A DNA stretch of 64,000 nt from Vagococcus bubulae (GTDB lineage Bacteria; Bacillota; Bacilli; Lactobacillales; Vagococcaceae), in assembly GCF_003950315.1 (NCBI RefSeq), contig NZ_NGJT01000005.1:1-64000 (forward strand), in the 5' to 3' direction. Within the stretch, counting starts at the first letter, position 1, and each line of letters begins with the position of its first letter. The position numbers and the translations under genes were made by a program. A model generated the notes under the pieces. The model did not search any database. It saw nothing but the letters and a program-made list of their open reading frames with translations, and was not told the origin of the DNA. Below are positions 16,920-26,077 of the stretch, in pieces.

Positions 16920-18707
16920 TTATTTTGTATCAGTTACACCAACGTGAGACCATGGGTTACTTGTTACATCATAAGCCCAGTCAAAGTTAGTTACTTTATC
17001 ACTTACTGGTAATACAGCATCTCTGAATAATGTTGGGATAACAAATGCTTCATCTGCAACATATTCTTGCCATTCTTTGAATTTCTCTGTACGGTATTTA
17101 CCGTCAAATGCTTCATTAGAGTCAATTTCATTTAATAATTTAGTGTTTTCATCACTGACAAAACGAGTGTAGTTAAACGCTGCTTTAGGTCCGTATAATC
17201 CTGATTGAGATGGATCTGAACTTAATCCCCAAGCTGCTTGGTACACATCAACGTCTGGTGAATCATTTTTTAATTTATCATAGAATGATTGGAATTCAAT
17301 TAAACGACCAGTTGATAATTTAACATCTAAACCAATTTCTTTCCAGCAATCCATGTAGTATTCAGCTAATGGTTGGGCAGTTTCGCCACCTGACATAGAA
17401 GCAAAGTTGATTTCTAGTTTTTCACCGTTTGGATCGCGACGGAATTCTTCGCCATCTTTTTTCTTGTATCCAGCTTCGTCTAATAATTTGTTTGCTTTGT
17501 CTTTATCTTGTTTAGAGAATCCAACTAAGCTCTTATCACTAAACTCATCAAAGATTGGTGGAATAATAGTATTAGCAGGTTGACGTAAGCCATTGTAGAA
17601 TTTGTTTGCTACAGCTTCGTTATCAATAGCATAGCCCATTGCTTGACGTAATGATTTGTTTGCCATTTTAGAATCTGGGTTATAAACAGCTTCACCTTTA
17701 GCATCATCCCATTTACCTAATTTAAATCCAATATAAGTATAAGCTAAATCTTGACGTCCTAAGATTTCATATCCTTCTACATCTTTGTAGTTTGGATAGT
17801 TATCAGTTGGCATACTGAATACCATATCATATTTTTTAGCTTTCAATGATTCTACAATTGAACTAGATGGTGCAACACGCATTGTAATTTTGCTTAATTT
17901 TGGTTTTTCTCCGTAGTAGTACTCGTTTGGAGTGTATTCTACAGACTCACCTTGGTTAATTTTTTCCATTTTGTATGGTCCAAAAGTCACAATATTTTTA
18001 CGTACGGCATCACTTGATTCCATCCCTTTTACTGGGATATCTTTAAAGATATGAGAAGGCATTGCGTTTTCCCAAACAGTTTCACTTGTTTGTTTCATAC
18101 CTGGATTCATTTCTTTGTAAGAAATTTCGACAGTTTTATCGTCTACTTTTTTGATTCCTGAGATAGAATCAGCTTTACCATCATGGTACTCATCCATCCC
18201 AACAATGTTTTGGAAATCTGATCCGTAACGAACACCTGAATAATCTTTGTTACCAATGATTAAATATGGTTGGATAATATCGTCTGCTACTAATGGTTTA
18301 CCATCTGACCATTTTGCATCTTTAGTAATTGTGATTGTAATTTTCTTACCATCAACATCGATGTCTTTTTTCGCTACCCCATCTTCTGTTGTCTCAAAGT
18401 TAGCATTACTTCTAAACAATGATTCATGAGACGGTTGCATAAATTGTAAATCATAGTTATCTTCGTAAAATGTTTCAGAGAACATTCCTTTAAACTGTGT
18501 ATCCATTACAACGGCTGCTTCTAATGTTCCGCCTTCTTTGGCTTTTTCTTCATTAGAAGTTTTAATTGGGAATTTTGATACATCTTCTGTTTTTTCTGTT
18601 TTCCCACTACTTGATTTTTTGTCAGATTTTCCTCCACCACAAGCTGATAACCCAACTGTTACTGCAGCACCAAGTGCTACGACGCTAAATAATTTTTTGT
18701 ACTTCAT
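16920..18707 (-). CDS. oppA: Oligopeptide ABC transporter, substrate-binding lipoprotein
   Basis: A 595-residue SBP-family-5 protein. A lipoprotein signal peptide precedes the lipobox LSAC (Cys at about 22), then comes a Gly/Ser/Lys-rich linker and the peptide-binding core. It captures oligopeptides at the outer face and hands them to OppBC. It ends the oppDFBCA operon, 23 bp after oppC. ATG 18707 follows AAGGGGGAT and gives a proper signal peptide. The same frame stays open for another 44 codons into the oppC 3' end, but that extension would destroy the signal peptide. Confidence 0.92.
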   Translation of the reverse strand: MKYKKLFSVVALGAAVTVGLSACGGGKSDKKSSSGKTEKTEDVSKFPIKTSNEEKAKEGGTLEAAVVMDTQFKGMFSETFYEDNYDLQFMQPSHESLFRSNANFETTEDGVAKKDIDVDGKKITITITKDAKWSDGKPLVADDIIQPYLIIGNKDYSGVRYGSDFQNIVGMDEYHDGKADSISGIKKVDDKTVEISYKEMNPGMKQTSETVWENAMPSHIFKDIPVKGMESSDAVRKNIVTFGPYKMEKINQGESVEYTPNEYYYGEKPKLSKITMRVAPSSSIVESLKAKKYDMVFSMPTDNYPNYKDVEGYEILGRQDLAYTYIGFKLGKWDDAKGEAVYNPDSKMANKSLRQAMGYAIDNEAVANKFYNGLRQPANTIIPPIFDEFSDKSLVGFSKQDKDKANKLLDEAGYKKKDGEEFRRDPNGEKLEINFASMSGGETAQPLAEYYMDCWKEIGLDVKLSTGRLIEFQSFYDKLKNDSPDVDVYQAAWGLSSDPSQSGLYGPKAAFNYTRFVSDENTKLLNEIDSNEAFDGKYRTEKFKEWQEYVADEAFVIPTLFRDAVLPVSDKVTNFDWAYDVTSNPWSHVGVTDTK

Positions 18708-18730
18708 TCCTTCATCCCCCTTAGATTTTT

Positions 18731-19633
18731 TTATCCTAAACGTTGACGTGCATCTGCTGAACGCTTCAATGCTTGACCAACGTAGTTGATACATAACATC
18801 ATGACAAGAATTAATATAGACGCTGGCGCCCATACCCAAGTCATATCTGATAAAACGACACCATTTGACGCATACCCAATCAAAGTTCCTAAACTAGGTG
18901 TTGATTGTGGTAATCCAAATCCTAAGTATGACAACGTTGTTTCAATCCCGATGTTGCCTGCAAAGTTCATCGTCAAATTTGTAATAATTAATGAGCTTAA
19001 GTTTGGCATTAACTCGCCAAACATAATCTTGAAGTCGCTTGTTCCCAGTGTTTTTGAAGCACTGATGTAATCACGACGTACCTCAGATAATGTTTTCCCT
19101 CTAAAGAGACGTGCTTTAGCTACCCAATAGAAGGCACTCATAATCATAATAAAAGAAAATACGTTATAGCTTGGAACGATTGTAACAAATACAATAATAA
19201 TCATCATAATCGGTAAAATCATGATAAAGTCAACAATTCTCATGATAATACCATCAACCATACCACCATAGTACCCTGCAACAATCCCTAATCCCACACC
19301 AATGATTGATGTCAAAATAGTGATTGAAAACCCAATAACAACTGAGTTACGAGCACCAATAATTAATTGTCCAAAAACATCACGCCCACCTTCGTCGGCA
19401 CCTAATAGGTAACCATCACCTGGAGCAGCGTATTTATCTAAAATACTTACTTTCATTACAGCATCTTTATCTAAGACAAGCGCTCCGATAAAAATAACTG
19501 CAAAGATAATAACTAATAACGCCAATGAAAATAATGCTAATTTATCTTTTTTAAATTCTCGAGCAATCATTTTAAAACCTGTTGGTGGAACACTAACAGC
19601 TTCTACAGTTGCTTCTTTTTTTTCTTTACTCAT
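18731..19633 (-). CDS. oppC: Oligopeptide ABC transporter permease OppC
   Basis: A 300-residue permease with an N-terminal cytoplasmic extension, one isolated TM helix (about 35-55) and five or so TM helices in the binding-protein-dependent transport domain. It has the OppC N-terminal fold (LGADEGGRDVFGQLI) and an EAA-like loop (YISASKTLGTSDFKIMFGELMPNL). It pairs with OppB to form the channel. It lies between oppB and oppA. Confidence 0.92.
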   Translation of the reverse strand: MSKEKKEATVEAVSVPPTGFKMIAREFKKDKLALFSLALLVIIFAVIFIGALVLDKDAVMKVSILDKYAAPGDGYLLGADEGGRDVFGQLIIGARNSVVIGFSITILTSIIGVGLGIVAGYYGGMVDGIIMRIVDFIMILPIMMIIIVFVTIVPSYNVFSFIMIMSAFYWVAKARLFRGKTLSEVRRDYISASKTLGTSDFKIMFGELMPNLSSLIITNLTMNFAGNIGIETTLSYLGFGLPQSTPSLGTLIGYASNGVVLSDMTWVWAPASILILVMMLCINYVGQALKRSADARQRLG

Positions 19634-19663
19634 AGCGAGTCTCCTTTCTTAACTATTGGTTTG

Positions 19664-20626
19664 TTACTGAATACGAATACGAGGATCGACGATACTCATA
19701 ACAATATCTGAAATTAAATTTCCGATAATTGTGACAACACCTAGTATTAATACTATGGCTGTAATAACTGAGTAGTCACGTCCATTGATTGCATCAATAA
19801 ACAATTTACCAATACCTGGATAAGCAAAGGTTTGTTCAATAACAACTGACCCACTAATTAAAGCTGTAATTTCATAACTTAATTGGGCTGCTATTGGTAA
19901 AGAGGCATTTCTAAAAATATGATGTGTAAAGACTTTATTAGTCGGTACACCTTTTGCTCTTGCTGTACGAACAAAATCTAGCTGTTTTGCATCAATAACT
20001 TCATTACGTAAGTATTGAATCGTTACAGCTGTCGCAAGTAACGCTTGTGTAATCGCTGGTAAAATCATGTGATACAAGCGACTCATCATGTAAGCCATAC
20101 TTCCTTTTTCTAATCCTGTTGCTACTGACCCTGTTGTTGGGAACCATTCTAAACGGTAACCAAAAACAAATAACATCAGTAACGCAAAGATAAAGATTGG
20201 AACAGCAAAACTGACAAAGTTATAAACCACAACTGCTTTATCGAACCAAGAGTTTTGGTAACGACCTGAGAATAATCCCAAAGGTAAAGCAATGGCATAA
20301 GTAATAATAACTGTTAATAATGACAAGTAAATTGTGTTCCCAACACGAGAACCAATAATATCACTTACAGGTAATTTATATAAGAAACTTTGTCCAAAGT
20401 CACCTTTAAAAGCATTCGTTATCCAATCAAAGTACTGTACGTACCAAGGATTATTTAACCCTGCTGCTTCACGCATGCGATCAATTGTCGCAGGATCCAT
20501 GTTTGGATTAATTAACCCAGTAAATGGGTCACCTGGCATTGCCTTAGCAATGATAAAGATAAACAGACTCAACACAAAAATTTGTGGAATCATAAGTAAC
20601 ACACGTCTTAATATCGTTTTCCACAT
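19664..20626 (-). CDS. oppB: Oligopeptide ABC transporter permease OppB
   Basis: A 320-residue permease with six predicted TM helices. The N-terminus (MWKTILRRVLLMIPQIF) and the loop DFVRTARAKGVPTNKVFTHH, the EAA-type motif contacting the ATPases, are typical of OppB/DppB. It starts 1 bp after the oppF stop, so it is probably translationally coupled. It forms the import channel with OppC. Confidence 0.92.
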   Translation of the reverse strand: MWKTILRRVLLMIPQIFVLSLFIFIIAKAMPGDPFTGLINPNMDPATIDRMREAAGLNNPWYVQYFDWITNAFKGDFGQSFLYKLPVSDIIGSRVGNTIYLSLLTVIITYAIALPLGLFSGRYQNSWFDKAVVVYNFVSFAVPIFIFALLMLFVFGYRLEWFPTTGSVATGLEKGSMAYMMSRLYHMILPAITQALLATAVTIQYLRNEVIDAKQLDFVRTARAKGVPTNKVFTHHIFRNASLPIAAQLSYEITALISGSVVIEQTFAYPGIGKLFIDAINGRDYSVITAIVLILGVVTIIGNLISDIVMSIVDPRIRIQ

Positions 20627-20627
20627 A

Positions 20628-21575
20628 CTATTGTCCCCCTCCTTCAGTTGTTTTAACTGCTGCCTGATGAGTTGGGCTAATAGTTTTCAAGTCATACACA
20701 CGACCATTTTCATCATAATACTGGCTGTATAAGTCTTGGAAATCTTGTTCCACTTTTCGACGCTCTTGTTTGTGCTTTTCACGATTTTCTACATCAATCT
20801 TAGGAATGGCAGACAGTAAGCGTTTTGTATAAATATGTTGTGGATTATTATAAATATCTTCACGTGTTCCGATTTCAACAAAACGACCATGATTCATAAT
20901 CGCAATATTGTCACACATGTGTTTTACCACACCTAAATCGTGAGAGATAAATAAATAACTCAAATTATATTCTTCCTGAATACGTTTCATGAAGTTAAGT
21001 ACCTGCGCTTGAACTGATAAGTCAAGAGCTGATACTGGCTCATCGGCAATGATTAATTTAGGATTTGTCGCAACAGCTCGTGCCACACCTAAACGTTGTC
21101 TTTGACCACCAGAAAACTCATGAGGGTATTTATAAAGAGCATCCGTTGGCATCCCAACGATGTCTAATAAACTTTGAACACGTTTCTTTTCTTCTTGAAC
21201 AGATAAGTTTTCGAAGTTTCGAATGGGTTCAGCAATAATATCCAATACACGTTTCTTAGGATTTAAACTTGACATTGAATCTTGGAAAATCATTTGCACA
21301 TCTTTATTGTAACCAATTGATTTTCTTGCTCTTTTTGAAATAACATTTGTGTTTTCAAATAAGATTTCTCCGGCTGTTGCTTTTTCAAGACCCACAATTG
21401 TTTTACCAATTGTTGATTTACCTGAACCAGACTCTCCAACTAAACCGTATGTTTTTCCTGCTTCGATTTCAAAGTCAACACCATCAACGGCATAAACATA
21501 ATCAACAACTTTATTTAAAAAGCCTCCACGAATTGGGTAATGCACTTTTAAATCTTTTATTTCTATTAATCCCAT
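20628..21575 (-). CDS. oppF: Oligopeptide ABC transporter ATPase OppF
   Basis: A 315-residue ABC ATPase. Walker A is GESGSGKST (about 48-56), the signature FSGGQRQRLGVARA, and Walker B LIIADEPVSALD. The C-terminal oligopeptide-transporter extension is present (AIPKIDVENREK). Its ATG overlaps the oppD stop by one base (TAATG), so the two ATPases are coupled. It drives peptide import together with OppD. Confidence 0.93.
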   Translation of the reverse strand: MGLIEIKDLKVHYPIRGGFLNKVVDYVYAVDGVDFEIEAGKTYGLVGESGSGKSTIGKTIVGLEKATAGEILFENTNVISKRARKSIGYNKDVQMIFQDSMSSLNPKKRVLDIIAEPIRNFENLSVQEEKKRVQSLLDIVGMPTDALYKYPHEFSGGQRQRLGVARAVATNPKLIIADEPVSALDLSVQAQVLNFMKRIQEEYNLSYLFISHDLGVVKHMCDNIAIMNHGRFVEIGTREDIYNNPQHIYTKRLLSAIPKIDVENREKHKQERRKVEQDFQDLYSQYYDENGRVYDLKTISPTHQAAVKTTEGGGQ

Positions 21576-22579
21576 TATGCGTCACCTTCTTCTCTAAAGT
21601 GGAAATGTTTGTAACATGTGCATCGAACGAAATGACCTGGTTCAACTTCATGCAACGTTGGTTGTTCCTCATGCGCATCTTCTGGTATCCAAGGAATACG
21701 AGCAGCAAATCGGCAACCTGTACGTGGCATATTTTTTAATGAAGGAACCACTCCCTCGATAACATGTAATTCAGAGTCATGTGCGTCTTCTTGTGGAATT
21801 GAGTTCAGTAACGAGCGTGTATAAGGATGTTGTGGATTAGAGAATAAAACATCAACAGGTGCTTCTTCTACAATTTGACCACCATACATAACAGCGACTC
21901 TATCTGCTGTCTCAGCTACTACACCTAAATCGTGAGTAATTAAAATAATACCGGCTTCTGTTTCCTCTTGTAAATCTCCTAATAAGTCTAAAATTTGTGC
22001 TTGAATTGTTACATCAAGTGCAGTAGTAGGCTCATCAGCAATAATAATTGGTGGTTTACAAGAAATAGCGATAGCGATGATAACACGTTGTCTCATCCCA
22101 CCTGACAATTCATGTGGATATTGTTTTGCAACACGTTCAGGATTTACAATCCCTACTTGGTTTAATAACTCAATCGCACGTTCAGTCCGTTGTTTTTCAT
22201 CTAAATCTGTGTGATAAAACAACGCTTCTGCAATTTGATCTCCTATACGCATCAATGGATTTAACGCTGACAATGGATCTTGGAAAATCATCCCGATATC
22301 ATTTCCTCTAATCTTGTTATAAAGCGTTTCGGATAGCCCTACAAGATTTAAATCGTTGTAGATGATATCCCCAGTAATTCTAGTATTTTTTGGATCTTGT
22401 AATCCCATTATGGTCATAGCTAATGTACTTTTCCCACAACCAGATTCTCCAACAATTGCTAAAATTTCATTTTTGTCTAATGTAATTGACACGTCATCTA
22501 CTGCATCATAAAAATTGTCTTTGATTCGAAATCCAGTATGTAAATTTCTCACGTCTAATAATTTGTTGTCAACAAACAA
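21575..22579 (-). CDS. oppD: Oligopeptide ABC transporter ATPase OppD
   Basis: A 334-residue ABC ATPase. Walker A is GESGCGKST, the signature LSGGMRQRVIIAIA, and Walker B IIIADEPTTALD. The C-terminus carries Cys residues in GCRFAARIP and VRCTCYKH, matching the Cys-rich 4Fe-4S-like tail known in OppD/DppD ATPases. Translation probably starts at TTG 22579, spaced 7 bp from AAGGAG. It is the first gene of the operon, about 195 bp after the best promoter candidate. Confidence 0.92.
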   Translation of the reverse strand: MFVDNKLLDVRNLHTGFRIKDNFYDAVDDVSITLDKNEILAIVGESGCGKSTLAMTIMGLQDPKNTRITGDIIYNDLNLVGLSETLYNKIRGNDIGMIFQDPLSALNPLMRIGDQIAEALFYHTDLDEKQRTERAIELLNQVGIVNPERVAKQYPHELSGGMRQRVIIAIAISCKPPIIIADEPTTALDVTIQAQILDLLGDLQEETEAGIILITHDLGVVAETADRVAVMYGGQIVEEAPVDVLFSNPQHPYTRSLLNSIPQEDAHDSELHVIEGVVPSLKNMPRTGCRFAARIPWIPEDAHEEQPTLHEVEPGHFVRCTCYKHFHFREEGDA

Positions 22580-22776
22580 TAGAATTCTCCTTTCTTATAT
22601 TATTCCCGTACTGATTTTATTTATACATATAACTCTTCATTTTTAATATTATCTATATGCTTAATAGATGAAATCTATCAAGATATCTTATAATTATATT
22701 AGAAAACAGTCGATTAAGCAATAGTTTTAATAGCAATTAAATTACTTTAAGATTAAAAATAAATGGCATGTGTCTC

Positions 22777-22805
22777 ATTATATACCATTGACCCAATAAT
22801 TTAAA
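22777..22805 (-). promoter_or_regulatory. Candidate promoter of the opp operon
   Basis: On the minus strand TTTAAA (22805-22800) and TATAAT (22782-22777) are 17 bp apart. This would give a leader of about 195 nt before oppD. Confidence 0.45.
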
Positions 22806-22948
22806 GTCATTTTTCTTAATTTCACAAACATTCCATATGTAAAATGTCTTTAATATCAACATTTTAACCGTTTTTTCTCAAACTAAGTAAATTTATTTTA
22901 CAAAAATGGGGCATTAATAGAATTTAATGTAACTTTCTTCAATCAGCT

Positions 22949-22980
22949 AAACGTATCATTTAAAAATGATACGTTTTGTT
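22949..22980 (+). terminator. Hairpin with terminator form on the plus strand
   Basis: Perfect stem AAACGTATCATT / AATGATACGTTT (22949-22960 with 22965-22976, loop TAAA), followed on the plus strand by TGTTTTATT. On the minus strand, just past the YitT stop, the stem is followed by AGCTG and not by a T run. It may still end the YitT transcript; otherwise its plus-strand partner transcript is unknown. Confidence 0.5.
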
Positions 22981-23002
22981 TTATTAATAGAAGATAACCT
23001 GA

Positions 23003-23887
23003 CTAATCAATCGTTTCATAAAAGTTCCCCATAATGGTTACGTTCTCGGATATACTGACAAATGCTTGTGGATCTGCTTCTTGCATAGCATGCTGCAGCA
23101 TTGGAATTTGATCACGAGTCAACACTGTTAACAATACTTTTTGTTCATTATGAGAAAATGCCCCTTCTGCATCATTTAAAATCGTAATTCCTCGGCGCAT
23201 CCTCGATTGTAATTCATCTACAACTGCTTGTGGCTGAGTTGTAATAATCATGACTTGCATTTTCTTTTGCTTAGTGAACACCATATCCACCACTTTTCCA
23301 TTCACGAAAATGGAAAACGCACTGTAAAATGAATATGGCCAACCAAATAAATAACCTGATGTTAAAATAATGCATGCATTAAAGATTATATTTAATGACC
23401 CTACATTTCTTCCGGTTAATTTTCTAATGGTCATACTGACAATGTCTAATCCACCAGAAGATAATCCACTACGAAGAGCTAATCCTACACCTAAACCACA
23501 TATTCCCCCTCCAAAAATAGCACAAATGATGGGATCAGTTGATAAAACAGTGATAGGAATGATTTGAACAAAAAAAGCCGTCATAAATACAGAAATCATC
23601 GTAAAAATGGTAAATTTTCTACTTAACATTTTCCAAGCCAGTATAAACAATGGAATGTTTAGGCAATACAACACAACCCCCATTGGTAATTCAATACCAG
23701 ATGCTTTTTCAGCTAACGTCACAATAATTTGTCCTAACCCGGTAATCCCACTAGCATAAATGTGTCCTGGTCTCCAAAATAAATTTAGTGCAATAGCTTG
23801 TAAAATACCATTAACAACAGCCATCGAAACTTTTTCCATATACCCATTGTCAATCATATATTCTTTATATGTTTTTAATCTTTCCAC
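23003..23887 (-). CDS. YitT family membrane protein
   Basis: A 294-residue protein with about five or six TM helices in the first 200 residues (YitT/DUF161 pattern: ASGITGLGQI, FGGGICGLGVGLALRSGLSSGGLDIVS). A C-terminal cytoplasmic DUF2179 domain follows (RRGITILNDAEGAFSHNEQKVLLTVL to FVSISENVTIMGNFY). Family members are widespread in Firmicutes; their transported substrate is not established. The start is probably GTG 23887 after GAGGAGAGG. It stands alone between opp and aspS. Confidence 0.88.
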   Translation of the reverse strand: MERLKTYKEYMIDNGYMEKVSMAVVNGILQAIALNLFWRPGHIYASGITGLGQIIVTLAEKASGIELPMGVVLYCLNIPLFILAWKMLSRKFTIFTMISVFMTAFFVQIIPITVLSTDPIICAIFGGGICGLGVGLALRSGLSSGGLDIVSMTIRKLTGRNVGSLNIIFNACIILTSGYLFGWPYSFYSAFSIFVNGKVVDMVFTKQKKMQVMIITTQPQAVVDELQSRMRRGITILNDAEGAFSHNEQKVLLTVLTRDQIPMLQHAMQEADPQAFVSISENVTIMGNFYETID

Positions 23888-23934
23888 TGATTGCGCCTCT
23901 CCTCGATTTTTTTGACTAATTAAGCGGCATGATC

Positions 23935-25701
23935 TTAATCTTCTATCTCAACATCTAATGATAACTCAGCTAGTTGTTCTTTTGATGCCATACTTGGTGC
24001 AGACGTCATTAAATCAGCTGCTTTACTATTTTTAGGGAAAGCAATCACTTCTCGAATATTGTCTTTTTTAGCAAGTAACATCACCAATCGATCCAATCCT
24101 AGTGCAATTCCGCCATGTGGAGGGAACCCATAATCAAGCGCATCTAAAAGGAAACCAAACTGTGATTCCGCTGACTCTTTCGTAAATCCTAGTGCTTTAA
24201 ACATTTTTTCTTGTAAGTCACGTTGGTAAATTCTTAAAGAACCCCCTCCAAGTTCATACCCATTTAACACAACATCATATGCTTTGGCATAAACTTTTTC
24301 TGGTGCTGACTCTAATAATTCAATGTCACTTTCTTTTGGCATAGTAAATGGATGATGCGCCGCAACAAATCGATTTTCTTCTTCTGAGTACTCAAATAAC
24401 GGCCAATCAATAATCCATAAGAAATTAAATTTATCTGGATCAATTAAATCTAACTCTTTTCCTAAACGATTTCTTAAAGCCCCTAAAGAAGCCGCAACCA
24501 CTGATTCTTTGTCTGCACAGAATAATAATAAATCTCCAACTTCTGCCTCTGTCGCATTAATAATTTGTTCGCTTGAATCTACTAAGAATTTAGCGATTGG
24601 TCCTTTTAATCCATCTTCTTCAACTTTTACCCATGCTAAACCTTTAGCACCAAATTGAGATAACCATTCACCTAGTTTATCTAAGTCTTTACGTGAATAC
24701 TTGCTTGCTGCTTGTTTCGCATTTAATGCTTTAACAGCGCCACCTGAGTTCAATGCATTTTGAAATACTTTAAATTCAATGTCTTTGACAGCATCTTTCA
24801 TGTCAATTAGTTCCATTGCAAAACGTGTATCTGGTTTATCACTACCAAAACGAGCCATGGCATCATCATAAGTCATGCGTGGAAATGGTAATGGAATATC
24901 AATATTCATGACGTCTTTCATCACTTTATAAAGCATATTTTCAGTATATGCTTGAATATCTTCTTCGGTTAAGAAACTTGTTTCGATATCCACTTGTGTA
25001 AATTCTGGTTGGCGATCACCACGTAAGTCCTCATCTCTAAAGCAACGAACGATCTGATAGTAACGATCAATCCCTGCACCCATTAATAGCTGTTTCGTTG
25101 TTTGAGGTGATTGTGGTAACGCATAAAAATGTCCTGGATGTACACGAGAAGGCACTAAATAATCTCTTGCTCCTTCAGGTGTTGATTTATTTAAATAAGG
25201 TGTCTCAACATCTAAAAAACCATTAGCATTTAAAAATTCACGAATCGTTTGTGTGACATGATGTCTTAATTTTAAATTATTTAACATCGACGGACGTCTA
25301 ATATCCATATAACGATATTTCATACGAACATCATCACTAATTGTTTGATCATCTTCAATTACAAATGGTGGTGTTTTCGCTTCATTGTATACAACAATAT
25401 CTTCAGCGATAATTTCAATTTTCCCTGTTTTCATGCGAGAATTAACTGCTGAACCTGTACGTTCAACCACTTTTCCTTTTACACCAATCACATATTCACT
25501 TCGACATGAATCAGCAATATCCAACGCTTCTTTTGACACTTCTGGATTAAAGACAACCTGTACAATGCCTTCTCTGTCTCTTAAATCAATAAAAATCAAT
25601 CCACCTAAGTCACGGCGCTTTTGCACCCAACCTTTTACTACAACTTCTTGGCCTAAATCTTTTTCTGATACTAGTCCACAATATGTTGTTCTTTCTTGCA
25701 T
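23935..25701 (-). CDS. aspS: Aspartyl-tRNA synthetase
   Basis: A 588-residue class II synthetase of the bacterial type. An N-terminal OB-fold anticodon domain (about 1-105, [24 protein letters not shown]) is followed by motif 2 ([18 protein letters not shown]), a GAD insertion domain (about 280-420) and motif 3 ([12 protein letters not shown]). It charges tRNA-Asp. It is not preceded by hisS, the usual partner in many Bacilli, but has its own T-box leader. Confidence 0.97.
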   Translation of the reverse strand: MQERTTYCGLVSEKDLGQEVVVKGWVQKRRDLGGLIFIDLRDREGIVQVVFNPEVSKEALDIADSCRSEYVIGVKGKVVERTGSAVNSRMKTGKIEIIAEDIVVYNEAKTPPFVIEDDQTISDDVRMKYRYMDIRRPSMLNNLKLRHHVTQTIREFLNANGFLDVETPYLNKSTPEGARDYLVPSRVHPGHFYALPQSPQTTKQLLMGAGIDRYYQIVRCFRDEDLRGDRQPEFTQVDIETSFLTEEDIQAYTENMLYKVMKDVMNIDIPLPFPRMTYDDAMARFGSDKPDTRFAMELIDMKDAVKDIEFKVFQNALNSGGAVKALNAKQAASKYSRKDLDKLGEWLSQFGAKGLAWVKVEEDGLKGPIAKFLVDSSEQIINATEAEVGDLLLFCADKESVVAASLGALRNRLGKELDLIDPDKFNFLWIIDWPLFEYSEEENRFVAAHHPFTMPKESDIELLESAPEKVYAKAYDVVLNGYELGGGSLRIYQRDLQEKMFKALGFTKESAESQFGFLLDALDYGFPPHGGIALGLDRLVMLLAKKDNIREVIAFPKNSKAADLMTSAPSMASKEQLAELSLDVEIED

Positions 25702-25733
25702 GTTATCTATCTCCTTTTAAATTAATCATTCAT

Positions 25734-25960
25734 AAAAAAAAGCCCTTGTTATATTATCATAACAAGGACGAATAATTGCTTACACGTGGTACCACCTATT
25801 TTTTAAAAAGTTCAAAAACTTTTTTCTCTAAACGAGATAACGCTCGTTAGCGGGGTATCTTACTACCCATCTCCAGAGTGTCAGTCCTTTTTAATGAATG
25901 ATTTCACCAAGTTCATTCTCTCTTTTAAGAAAAAAAGGCACGTCTCTTTCATCGATACTC
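25734..25960 (-). ncRNA. T-box leader of aspS, specifier GAC (Asp)
   Basis: Read on the minus strand: a Stem I base AGAGT / ACTCT; a specifier GAC at 25882-25880, immediately 5' of ACTCT and followed by A; the T-box core GGTGGTACCACGTG at 25796-25783; and a terminator, CCTTGTTAT / ATAACAAGG followed by eight or so T (25767-25734). Uncharged tRNA-Asp should stabilise the antiterminator and allow aspS expression. The Asp specifier agrees with the downstream gene. Confidence 0.93.
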
Positions 25961-25966
25961 TACTTT

Positions 25967-25995
25967 AAAATACTAAAAATTGTACAAAAAGTCAA
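25967..25995 (-). promoter_or_regulatory. Promoter of the aspS T-box transcript
   Basis: On the minus strand TTGACT (25995-25990) and TATTTT (25972-25967) are separated by 17 bp. Transcription would begin just before Stem I of the T-box. Confidence 0.65.
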
Positions 25996-26035
25996 GATAT
26001 AATAGGTTAACTCACTACTCATCTTTCCATTTTTT

Positions 26036-26044
26036 TGCTATAAT
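26036..26044 (+). promoter_or_regulatory. Extended -10 promoter of the amidase gene
   Basis: TGCTATAAT, a consensus extended -10, lies about 34 bp before the GTG start. No good -35 is seen. Confidence 0.5.
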
Positions 26045-26077
26045 ATTCTTTATTAATAAACCAACGAGGTAAACCAT

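Larger units (their letters stand above)
22580..23002. other. AT-rich intergenic region between oppD and the YitT gene
   Basis: This 423-bp stretch has no credible coding frame. It contains the opp promoter candidate (22777-22805), a hairpin at 22949-22980, and otherwise long A/T tracts. I see no riboswitch or tRNA pattern. Confidence 0.6.

Noticed and set aside
18708-18839. In-frame N-terminal extension of oppA by 44 codons into the oppC 3' end
   Set aside because: It would bury the lipoprotein signal peptide. ATG 18707 has a strong ribosome site and gives the expected signal sequence.
21347-21739. Plus-strand frame antisense to the oppF/oppD junction
   Set aside because: Both sense genes are complete and strongly conserved; this is a shadow.
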